From: an uncultured Lachnospiraceae bacterium
GTDB lineage: Bacteria; Bacillota; Clostridia; Lachnospirales; Lachnospiraceae
Reading direction: 5' to 3'
DNA length: 46,368 nucleotides
Assembly: GCA_910586205.1 (NCBI GenBank)
Contig: CAJUGD010000032.1
Span: 1-46,368 of the forward strand
The notes beneath the pieces are model-generated. The model had not been told where the DNA came from. It saw only the letters and a program-made list of their open reading frames with translations, and searched no databases. The position numbers and the translations under genes were made by a program. Position 1 is the stretch's first letter, and each line of letters opens with the position of its first letter. This document shows positions 1-6,752 of this stretch, in pieces.

Positions 1-8
1 CCCTGTAT

Positions 9-323
9 TTATGCGGATTGTTGGCCTTTTTTATCATTTAAGTGTCGAAAACGGGTTATAACTACTTTCCCAAGATTTGTCAACCACTTTTCCCATAGTT
101 TTGTCGAATTTTTTCGACCTGAAAGGAAGGTGTCCTTTCCTCCGTCATCCACGTCTGACTTGTCTTTGAGCAGGACAATCGGCGGGATATCGCTGTCTGC
201 CAAGGTGCTCTGCACCAGGTTATTTTTGGTGATGGGATTCCAGGCTCCGGCCTGTCTCTCATAAAAAAGCCACTGGCGATTTACTGCCAGCAGCTTTTTA
301 TGCCCTATCTGGTATTCTGTCAA
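9..323 (-). CDS. hypothetical protein, TTG start overlapping the upstream gene
   Basis: This 104-residue reading frame opens with a TTG that overlaps the TGA stop of the cell-wall-binding protein gene by four bases, an arrangement compatible with translational coupling. I do not recognise the product. It is basic and tryptophan-rich (two W residues near the N-terminus, two more around residues 77-80), with no signal peptide, membrane segment or known motif. The rare start, the lack of a separate ribosome site and the nearby window edge leave open that it is a remnant or a chance frame rather than a functional gene. Confidence 0.3.
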   Translation of the reverse strand: MTEYQIGHKKLLAVNRQWLFYERQAGAWNPITKNNLVQSTLADSDIPPIVLLKDKSDVDDGGKDTFLSGRKNSTKLWEKWLTNLGKVVITRFRHLNDKKGQQSA

Positions 324-1048
324 GAACCGATACTAGAAGTATTTCTCATATAAGCAATGCAGATAACTTTATCATTGCTGTCAAAATAAAATCTTATATC
401 ATAGTTAGCCCAATCCCCAACATACATACTGCTTGCTTCAAGAGGATATTGGATATAACTTACCTGCCCCAATCTTAAAAAAGTACTGGAACTCTCATTT
501 TGTAAGTAATAATTGTATATAGTATCGTTTTCTGCTGCAACACCTGAAACTGTGACTGGAGCTTTTCCATAAGCATTTGTTACATCTTCTCGATTACTTT
601 TAAATGAAATCCCTCGATTCGTTGTAATGTTATCTCCGTCTTCTTCTGAATACCACTGAAAAAACCAGTTATCACTGTCCACATCCCAATCCCATATAAG
701 ATTTTCACCGTTTACAATAAAATCTGAATCAACAAGGGATGCCCCATCAGTAATCACTGGCTGATTTGATACTGCCTCATTCTGTGCCCAAACCCCATCC
801 GCATTGACCTGATACCCGTCTGGTGTGGTGGCGTTGGTGAGCATATACCCATCTGCCCCCATATAATACCATAAGCCACTCTCCGGCGACTGGTACCACT
901 GGTTTGTCAGGTAAGATCCGTCCTCATTCTCAACCCACCAGCCTTTTACATCTTGTTTCCAGGCAGCTGCACTCGCTGTCATTACAAAAGCCATCGTCAT
1001 GGCTGCTGCTGCCGCAACAGCGGCAACTGTTCTTAACTCTTTTTTCAT
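320..1048 (-). CDS. secreted protein with cell-wall-binding (choline-binding-like) repeats
   Basis: A 242-residue exported protein. Residues 1-28 form a signal peptide: a charged MKKELR start, an alanine/methionine-rich core and an ASA-A type cleavage site. Residues 30-90 carry aromatic/glycine repeats (GWWVENEDGSY, then WYYMGADGYMLT, then a DGYQVNADGVW unit) typical of the cell-wall-binding repeats of Clostridia, which attach proteins non-covalently to the envelope. The C-terminal part, about residues 100-242, matches nothing I know and probably holds the specific function. An AGAGGG ribosome site precedes the ATG. The gene lies downstream of a terminator-ended structured RNA, so it has either its own promoter or read-through expression. 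Location is well supported; function is unknown. Confidence 0.8.
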   Translation of the reverse strand: MKKELRTVAAVAAAAAMTMAFVMTASAAAWKQDVKGWWVENEDGSYLTNQWYQSPESGLWYYMGADGYMLTNATTPDGYQVNADGVWAQNEAVSNQPVITDGASLVDSDFIVNGENLIWDWDVDSDNWFFQWYSEEDGDNITTNRGISFKSNREDVTNAYGKAPVTVSGVAAENDTIYNYYLQNESSSTFLRLGQVSYIQYPLEASSMYVGDWANYDIRFYFDSNDKVICIAYMRNTSSIGS

Positions 1049-1132
1049 CTTTCCCTCTTTCCGCAGGTAACTCCTGCTTTCTTGTAATTTTGCCGTTCAA
1101 AACTAATAAGTAAACGCCAAAATCGAAGAAAT

Positions 1133-1172
1133 AAAAAAGACTACGAGCACGGCAAACAAATCGTAGTCTTTT
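1133..1172 (-). terminator. intrinsic terminator of the structured RNA
   Basis: A 12-bp perfect stem (bases 1135-1146 pairing with 1161-1172) with a loop holding GCCGTGC is followed on the minus strand by a run of T residues. It closes the structured RNA before the secreted-protein gene. The stem also has an A-rich upstream arm, so it could act in both directions. Confidence 0.8.
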
Positions 1173-1474
1173 CAAACTCCGATTTCTCACTTAGGATACT
1201 CCAGCGGCGGATCACTCCGCCGTTAAAGCACCCAGGTGAGAAATCAAGAATGAGGTGCCAGTATGCGTCCACACCAACACCTCATAAATATATCGTAAGG
1301 TTGACTTCATCAACTTGACAGCACAAAAAGATTGCACTTTTACTTCCAGTGCTTTATAATTACATTTGTGTATCGCTGACTCGTCAGTATTGTGTGGTAC
1401 TGTGGATACCATCCTTGCCACGGGGAGCGGCAACTCTCCGTGGTGGTACACCTTGTACATCCTTGATTTTCTCA
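1133..1474 (-). ncRNA. candidate structured non-coding RNA (about 340 nt)
   Basis: Between a sigma-A-like promoter and an intrinsic terminator there is no convincing protein gene, but helices are dense. Visible pairings include: 1181-1190 with 1236-1245 (10 bp, perfect), enclosing 1205-1211 with 1216-1222 (7 bp); 1251-1257 with 1278-1284; 1300-1304 with 1310-1314; 1334-1338 with 1348-1352; and 1418-1427 with 1434-1443 (10 bp, one mismatch). This number of independent stems argues for a folded stand-alone RNA or a long leader with attenuator for the downstream secreted-protein gene. I cannot assign a class. The raiA family of Clostridia is one candidate by size and by having its own promoter and terminator, but I did not recognise its consensus by eye. 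Confidence 0.55.
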
Positions 1475-1480
1475 AAATCT

Positions 1481-1509
1481 ATTTTAGCATACATGGCACA
1501 TCTTTACAA
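1481..1509 (-). promoter_or_regulatory. promoter of the structured RNA
   Basis: On the minus strand there is a TTGTAA -35 box (1504-1509), a 17-base spacer ending in an extended -10 TGC, and a TAAAAT -10 box (1481-1486). Transcription would start near 1474, just upstream of the first helix. Confidence 0.65.
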
Positions 1510-1684
1510 GTAGCAAAAATCCCTGAGTATTCTATTTTTATGCCATAATCCCCTACTCCGCAAGCAGATGATCTTCTATATTAGTGTACTGCCTTGTGGA
1601 AATAACAGTGAAGAATGCACCGGCTGGCTATCGAAAAAACACGAACTCTGCAGATCGTACCAAACGTACCGTCGATTGCGATAA

Positions 1685-1725
1685 TAAAAAGAAGCGGAAA
1701 ACCCGATAAAATTAAGGTTTCCCGC
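1685..1725 (-). terminator. terminator after tRNA-Leu
   Basis: A GC-rich stem (1694-1703 with 1716-1725, about 10 bp with one mismatch) is followed on the minus strand by a TTCTTTTTATT tail, directly after the tRNA-Leu gene. It ends the tRNA-Asn/tRNA-Leu transcript. Confidence 0.8.
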
Positions 1726-1737
1726 CGCTAAACGAAA

Positions 1738-1821
1738 TGCAGAAGATGGGAGTCGAACCCACAAGGTATTGCTACCACACGGACCTGAACCGTGCGCGTC
1801 TGCCAATTCCGCCACTTCTGC
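1738..1821 (-). tRNA. tRNA-Leu (CAG)
   Basis: An 84-base class II tRNA: acceptor GCAGAAG pairs with CTTCTGC, the anticodon loop TTCAGGT gives anticodon CAG, a long variable arm is present, and the T loop is TTCGACT. CCA is not encoded. It follows tRNA-Asn by four bases and is cotranscribed with it. Confidence 0.96.
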
Positions 1822-1825
1822 TAAA

Positions 1826-1898
1826 CTCCCCGAGTAGGACTTGAACCTACGACAGCGCGGTTAACAGCCGCGTGCTCTACCGACTGAGCTATCGAGGA
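1826..1898 (-). tRNA. tRNA-Asn (GTT)
   Basis: A 73-base cloverleaf with a 7-bp acceptor stem (one T-G pair), D loop AGTCGGTA, anticodon loop CTGTTAA (anticodon GTT) and T loop TTCAAGT. CCA is not encoded. It is the first gene of the tRNA pair behind a strong promoter. Confidence 0.96.
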
Positions 1899-1936
1899 AA
1901 GCTTAATAAGCAATAATGTCTTATCAAGACTAAAAT

Positions 1937-1965
1937 AGTTTACCACAATAAAGATTTCCTGTCAA
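1937..1965 (-). promoter_or_regulatory. promoter of the tRNA-Asn/tRNA-Leu unit
   Basis: A consensus TTGACA (1960-1965), a 17-base spacer and TAAACT (1937-1942) on the minus strand, about 40 bases upstream of tRNA-Asn. Confidence 0.8.
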
Positions 1966-2044
1966 TCCCAAATTTAACTCTATATAAGATTTTAGAGACC
2001 AACTTTAAAAACCATTTTATAACAATTCAGAAAGTTCGGTGCGT

Positions 2045-2572
2045 TCACCGAAATTCCTCACACCAAACTGCCTCCCCCTTTTTTAAAGATTTCTTTACAT
2101 CCAAAACACGCTGGTTCTCTGACCCCCTGAACTTCAGCCGCAGGTTCTTTTTCTCCTCCAAAAATCTTCCATCTACCATCACATCAAACAGCGGCACCAG
2201 TTCTTGTGTGACAGAAGAAGAAAGAAGCATATTCCCCAGCACATCCTTTTCAAAATCATATCCTGTAAAACACCAAATCGTCTTTTGCGGAAATATCTCC
2301 CTTACTTTTTTTATGAGGGGAAGCAGGCCCTCCTGGTTCGTCGGTTCTAAAGGTTCACCTCCAAGCAGAGTCAGACCTTCAATATATTCTGGTGACAACA
2401 GACTTAATATCTCCTCCTCTGTCGCCTCTGTAAACTTCTGCCCATAAGAAAAATCCCATGCCTCTGCATTAAAACAATTCCTGCAATGGTGTGTACATCC
2501 GCTGACAAACAATGATACCCGCACTCCTGGTCCGTTGGCCACATCTGTAGGCTTTATCACTGCATAATTCAC
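2045..2572 (-). CDS. nrdG: anaerobic ribonucleotide reductase activating protein (radical SAM)
   Basis: NrdG uses a [4Fe-4S] cluster and S-adenosylmethionine to install the glycyl radical on NrdD, switching on oxygen-independent dNTP synthesis. The radical-SAM cysteines sit in SGCTHHCRNCF, about residues 26, 30 and 33 from the chosen start, and a glycine-rich LLGGEPLE motif follows. I chose the GTG at 2572 rather than an ATG 33 bases upstream because GGAGAGGAG lies at the right distance and the protein then begins VNYAVIKPTDVANGPG, as in the family. That gives 175 residues, the usual length. It lies 66 bases after nrdD. A TTCGGTG/CACCGAA hairpin at 2034-2053 overlaps the stop codon and may be a weak terminator. 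Confidence 0.95.
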   Translation of the reverse strand: MNYAVIKPTDVANGPGVRVSLFVSGCTHHCRNCFNAEAWDFSYGQKFTEATEEEILSLLSPEYIEGLTLLGGEPLEPTNQEGLLPLIKKVREIFPQKTIWCFTGYDFEKDVLGNMLLSSSVTQELVPLFDVMVDGRFLEEKKNLRLKFRGSENQRVLDVKKSLKKGEAVWCEEFR

Positions 2573-2638
2573 AAGAATCCACTCCTCTCCAAACACTCCA
2601 TACATCTCTCATCAGACAACAGTCAATACTCTCTGTCC

Positions 2639-4753
2639 TTACAAATGCAGCACCCGGCTCTTAATCTCCCGCGTCTTTCCATCATTCCAAAAATTTTCTC
2701 CCAAATACCCGCAGGTTCTTCTTGTCACATTCATCCTGCTCCGATCCTTGTTGTGACATTGAGGACATTCCCACTCCATATCCTCATTGATCACCATCTC
2801 TCCGTCAAAACCGCAGACATGACAGACATCAGACTTAGTATTAAATTCTGCATAGAGAATGTTATCATAAAGATAACGCACCATAACTTCCAATGCCTCC
2901 GGATTATGAGTCATGTCCGGCATCTCTGCATAAGAAATGGCTCCACCCAAAGAAAGATCCTGAAAGGCACTCTCAAACCGGAATTTCTCAAAGGCATTTA
3001 TCTTCTCTCTCACATCCACATGATAGGAATTCGTATAGTATCCCTTATCTGTCACATTTTCAATCACACCATATTTTTCCCTGTCAATATGTGCAAAGCG
3101 ATAACACAAAGATTCTGCCGGGGTACCGTAAAGGCTAAAGCCCAGACCTGTCTCGCTGCGCCAGCGATCTGCTGCTGCTTTCAAAGCCTTCATAACAGTT
3201 AAGGCAAACTTACGGCCCTCAGAATTTGTATGGCTGACCCTTTTCATCAGAAATGTCATCTCATAAACCCCAATATATCCCAAAGATAAAGTAGAGTATC
3301 CGTCCTTCAGATAAGGATCAATCACCTCCCCTTTTTTCATCCGGGCAATGGCTCCATACTGCCAATGAATCGGGCTGACGTCTGACAACGTTCCTATCAG
3401 TGCCTTATGGCGGCACATCAGAGCCCGTTTGCATAATTCCAGCCTTTCCTCTAAAATGCTCCAGAATTTCTCCTCATCCCCCTGAGCCAGTATCCCGATC
3501 TGAGGCAGATTCAGGCTAACCACCCCCTGGTTAAAGCGGCCTTCCCATTTATAATTCCCTTTCTCATCTTTCCAAGGTGACAAAAAGGAACGGCACCCCA
3601 TACAGCTAAACACATTCCCCTCGTAATTCTCCCGCATTTTCTTCCCGGAAATATAATCCGGATACATTCTTTTAGCTGAACACCGAACTGCCAGACGGGT
3701 CACATCATCATAAGCTCCACCCTTCAGGCAATTCCACTCATCCAGCACATAGACCAGCTTGGGAAATGCAGGGGTCACACAGACTCCCTGCTCATTCTTA
3801 ATTCCCTTTAGCCTTTGATTTAAAATCTCCCGAATAATCCTCACATTTTCTTCAACATATTCATCCTTTGGATCTATCTCAAGAAATAGTGTGACAAAAG
3901 GCGCCTGTCCGTTGGTGGTCATCAATGTGTTGATCTGGTACTGAATCGTCTGCACACCAGAACGCAGCTCGTCCTCCAACCGGAGATTTACCACACAATC
4001 TAACTTTTCCCCCTGAAGCTCCTTACACATCTCCCGCTCATATTTTTCCCTGCTTCTGCGCAGATATTTTGCCAAATGCCTTACTGCCACAGAAAGCCCT
4101 CCATATTGATTGCTGGCCACTGCCGCAATAATCTGAGTCATAACAATGCAGGCCACCTGAAAGCTTTTGGGAGATTCAATCAGCTTTCCGTTCATTACAA
4201 TCCCATTATCCAGCATATCGGCAATATCAATCAGGCAGCAATTAAAGATCGGCTGTATGAAATAATCAGCATCATGAAAATGAAGCACTCCATTCTCATG
4301 AGCCAGGGCAATTTCCTCCGGCAAAAGCAAACGTCTGGTCACATCCCGTGATACCTCTCCCGCTATGTAATCTCGCTGGGTAGATGCCAAACGGGTGTTT
4401 TTATTGGAGTTTTCATCTGCCAGCTCTTTATTCTCATTGCGGATAAGTTTTAAAATGGACTCATCCGTAGTGTTGGACTTGCGCAGCAAAGCTCTCTGAT
4501 ATCGGTACAGCATATATTTCTTTGCCAGAGCATACTTATTGCATCTGACTAAATGTTCCTCAATCTTGTCCTGGATCGACTCCACAGCCATCACATCCTC
4601 TGCCGCCTCCTCGACACAGCCAATAATCTCCTCGATCAGCTCTTTACTCGCCCTTTCCTGTACTTCTACAGCATGGTTCGCCTTTCCAATGGCAGCCCGG
4701 ATCTTTTCCTCATCAAAAGAAACAACCCGCCCGTCACGTTTCTGAACCTTCAT
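2639..4753 (-). CDS. nrdD: anaerobic ribonucleoside-triphosphate reductase
   Basis: NrdD reduces ribonucleoside triphosphates to deoxyribonucleotides by glycyl-radical chemistry under anoxia. At 704 residues it has normal length. The N-terminal 90 residues are an ATP-cone regulatory domain (MKVQKRDGRVVSFDEEKI). The long catalytic barrel follows. A CHVCG...CPQC zinc site precedes the C-terminal radical loop RRTCGYLGENFW, with the radical glycine near residue 682. A GGAGG ribosome site precedes the ATG. nrdG follows 66 bases later, forming the usual activation pair. No NrdR-box-like sequence was evident upstream, where dispersed repeats occupy the intergenic space. Confidence 0.97.
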   Translation of the reverse strand: MKVQKRDGRVVSFDEEKIRAAIGKANHAVEVQERASKELIEEIIGCVEEAAEDVMAVESIQDKIEEHLVRCNKYALAKKYMLYRYQRALLRKSNTTDESILKLIRNENKELADENSNKNTRLASTQRDYIAGEVSRDVTRRLLLPEEIALAHENGVLHFHDADYFIQPIFNCCLIDIADMLDNGIVMNGKLIESPKSFQVACIVMTQIIAAVASNQYGGLSVAVRHLAKYLRRSREKYEREMCKELQGEKLDCVVNLRLEDELRSGVQTIQYQINTLMTTNGQAPFVTLFLEIDPKDEYVEENVRIIREILNQRLKGIKNEQGVCVTPAFPKLVYVLDEWNCLKGGAYDDVTRLAVRCSAKRMYPDYISGKKMRENYEGNVFSCMGCRSFLSPWKDEKGNYKWEGRFNQGVVSLNLPQIGILAQGDEEKFWSILEERLELCKRALMCRHKALIGTLSDVSPIHWQYGAIARMKKGEVIDPYLKDGYSTLSLGYIGVYEMTFLMKRVSHTNSEGRKFALTVMKALKAAADRWRSETGLGFSLYGTPAESLCYRFAHIDREKYGVIENVTDKGYYTNSYHVDVREKINAFEKFRFESAFQDLSLGGAISYAEMPDMTHNPEALEVMVRYLYDNILYAEFNTKSDVCHVCGFDGEMVINEDMEWECPQCHNKDRSRMNVTRRTCGYLGENFWNDGKTREIKSRVLHL

Positions 4754-4804
4754 ACCCCATCCTCCAATCTATTTCCCTGCTGCCCTTTATGCCTCTGCCG
4801 TTCA

Positions 4805-4845
4805 TTTATGGTGGTGCCGCGAAAACATGGCATGGGGTTACTGTG
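4805..4845 (-). repeat. dispersed repeat family 1, copy A
   Basis: On the minus strand this about 41-bp unit begins CACAGTAACCCCATGCC, continues through a small GC hairpin around TTTTCG and ends in ACCACCATAAA. Copies B and C share the same layout. Here it lies in the space between nrdD and the ABC transporter, oriented like copy B, about 125 bases from it, and not fused to a recognised gene. Confidence 0.75.
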
Positions 4846-4969
4846 GAAATCTCGAATCCTTCAAAATAGGACTGCGCACTTGCTGCGCTGTCCGTACCAG
4901 CGCCAAAATGCCTGCATTTTGGCATTTTGTGTGCATCCCCCGGAGGGTTCACAGTAACCCCTCTTTCCT

Positions 4970-5010
4970 TTTATGGTGGTGCCGCGAAAACGTGGCATGA
5001 GGTTACTGTG
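4970..5010 (-). repeat. dispersed repeat family 1, copy B (carries a gene's stop codon)
   Basis: Second copy of the unit, about 90 percent like copy A by eye. Its 5' end on the minus strand, CACAGTAACC, supplies the final Gln codon and TAA stop of the ABC transporter gene ending at 5003. A further stretch, CACAGTAACCCC at about 4950-4961, repeats the edge and leads toward copy A. Confidence 0.75.
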
Positions 5011-6751
5011 AAAACTGACTTCTATACAACCCTGCATAGAACCCATTCTTCTCCAAAAGCCCCTCATGATTCCCCTGCTCAATAATATGTCCGTCTTTCA
5101 TCACCAAAATCACATCTGCCTCCCGGATAGTTGAAAGCCTGTGGGCTACAATAAAGCTGGTTCTTCCCTCCATCATGGCAGCAAATGCCTTTTGTATCCG
5201 TATCTCGGTACGGGTATCAATGGAGGATGTGGCCTCATCCAAAATCAGCATAGGCGGCAGGCACAGCATTACCCGGGCAATGCACAAAAGCTGCTTCTGC
5301 CCCTGGGACAGATTCCCTCCATCTTCAGAAATCAGCGTATCATACCCCTCAGGCATTCTCTTTATAAAGCTGTGGGCATGGGCATCCTTTGCCGCCTGCA
5401 CAATCTGCTCTAAAGATGCATCCGGCTTTCCATAAGCAATATTTTCCCGGATGGTTCCTGACTTTAGCCAGGTTTCCTGCAGAACCATACCATAGTTAGC
5501 CCGCAGACTTTTCCTGGTCACACGGCGGATATCCATTCCTGATACCTGAATTTCACCTCCGTCCACATCATAAAACCGCATCAAAAGATTAATCAATGTA
5601 GTCTTTCCACAGCCTGTGGGCCCTACAATGGCAATCCTCTGCCCTGGATTTACATCCAGATTTAAATGCTCAATCAGCGGCACCTGCGGATTGTATGCAA
5701 AAGACACATCCTGCAGCTTTACACTGCCGTCTGCTGCCCCCAGCTCTCCGACCTCTTCCTCTGATGAAATAGAAGGCTCATCGATCAGCTCAAATACCCG
5801 GGCCGCGCAGGCCAGCGCATTCTGCAGCTCTGTCACCACTCCCGAAATCTCATTAAAAGGCTTCGTATATTGATTGGCATAGCTTAAAAAAATAGAAAGC
5901 TGTCCCACACTGAGAAGGCCGCGGATCGCCGCATAGGCTCCCACCACCCCCACGCTGGCATATACCATGCTATTGACAAATCTGGTAGACGGATTGGTAA
6001 TAGAGGAAAAGAATATAGCCCTCAGACTGCAGGATCCCAGCCTTTCATTAATTTCCTCAAACCGCTTTTGGGCCTCATCCTCATATCCAAAAGCCTGTAC
6101 TACCTTCTGGTTGCCGATCATTTCATCTACTAAAGAGGTCAGTTCACCTCGTGTTTTTGACTGAAGCTGAAACATGGCAAAAGTTTTCCTGGCAATATAG
6201 CTTGCCACAAACAAAGAAAGAGGCGTTACAAGGACCACTACAACGGTAATCAGCGGATTCACCACCAGCATAAACCCCAACGTGCCAAGAATGGTCAAAA
6301 GCCCTGTAAAAAGCTGGGTAAAGCCCATTAAAAGCCCCTCGGAGAACTGGTCAATATCCGCAATGATCCGGCTGATAATATCTCCATACTGATGAGAATC
6401 CACATATTTCAGAGGCAGAACCTCCAAATGATTAAAGGCCTTGGTTCTGATATCCTTCACCACATAATAAGTAATCCGGTTGTTAATGTGGTTCATCAGC
6501 CATTGAGCAAATGCTGTGATAAACACCACAACTGCAATTTGTTTTAAGATAAGGAACAATCCTGCAAAATCTACATTTCCAGGCCCTAGAATCAAGTCCA
6601 CGCCTTTTCCTACTAAAATAGGCGCATAAAGTGTAGTTGCCACTGTCACTGCTGCCAACACAAGTGACAGCAGCACCAGCCATTTGTAAGCTCCGATATA
6701 ATTCAAAATTCTTGTCAAAGTAGATTTATGCTGTTTAAATGGGTTCTTCAT
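5003..6751 (-). CDS. ABC exporter half-transporter, canonical ATP-site subunit
   Basis: An ATP-driven membrane exporter subunit of 582 residues: six transmembrane segments in about the first 320 residues, then the nucleotide-binding domain. Walker A is GPTGCGKTT, the signature is LSQGQKQL (deviating from LSGGQ), Walker B ends LDEATSSID with the catalytic Glu, and the switch His is in AHRLST. The start at 6751 is preferred over an upstream frame because AGGAGG lies eight bases before it; it sits one base after the stop of the partner gene. Together they form a heterodimer of the TM287/288-BmrCD type, probably exporting drugs, peptides or lipids; the substrate cannot be read from sequence. The stop codon lies in a dispersed repeat. 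Confidence 0.93.
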   Translation of the reverse strand: MKNPFKQHKSTLTRILNYIGAYKWLVLLSLVLAAVTVATTLYAPILVGKGVDLILGPGNVDFAGLFLILKQIAVVVFITAFAQWLMNHINNRITYYVVKDIRTKAFNHLEVLPLKYVDSHQYGDIISRIIADIDQFSEGLLMGFTQLFTGLLTILGTLGFMLVVNPLITVVVVLVTPLSLFVASYIARKTFAMFQLQSKTRGELTSLVDEMIGNQKVVQAFGYEDEAQKRFEEINERLGSCSLRAIFFSSITNPSTRFVNSMVYASVGVVGAYAAIRGLLSVGQLSIFLSYANQYTKPFNEISGVVTELQNALACAARVFELIDEPSISSEEEVGELGAADGSVKLQDVSFAYNPQVPLIEHLNLDVNPGQRIAIVGPTGCGKTTLINLLMRFYDVDGGEIQVSGMDIRRVTRKSLRANYGMVLQETWLKSGTIRENIAYGKPDASLEQIVQAAKDAHAHSFIKRMPEGYDTLISEDGGNLSQGQKQLLCIARVMLCLPPMLILDEATSSIDTRTEIRIQKAFAAMMEGRTSFIVAHRLSTIREADVILVMKDGHIIEQGNHEGLLEKNGFYAGLYRSQFSQ

Positions 6752-6752
6752 G

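Noticed and set aside
1376..1387. Hammerhead-like CTGACGAG core on the minus strand
   Set aside because: The following stem and the GAAA part of the hammerhead core are missing; the bases form a short palindrome within the larger RNA.
1212..1475. 87-codon minus-strand frame
   Set aside because: Coincides with the helix-rich RNA; no ribosome site and no protein similarity.
2645..3202. 185-codon plus-strand open frame opposite nrdD
   Set aside because: Antisense to the conserved glycyl-radical C-terminus of NrdD; composition is that of a reverse-frame shadow.
4861..5082. 73-codon minus-strand frame between nrdD and the ABC gene
   Set aside because: It overlaps the end of the ABC transporter gene and is made mostly of dispersed-repeat DNA.
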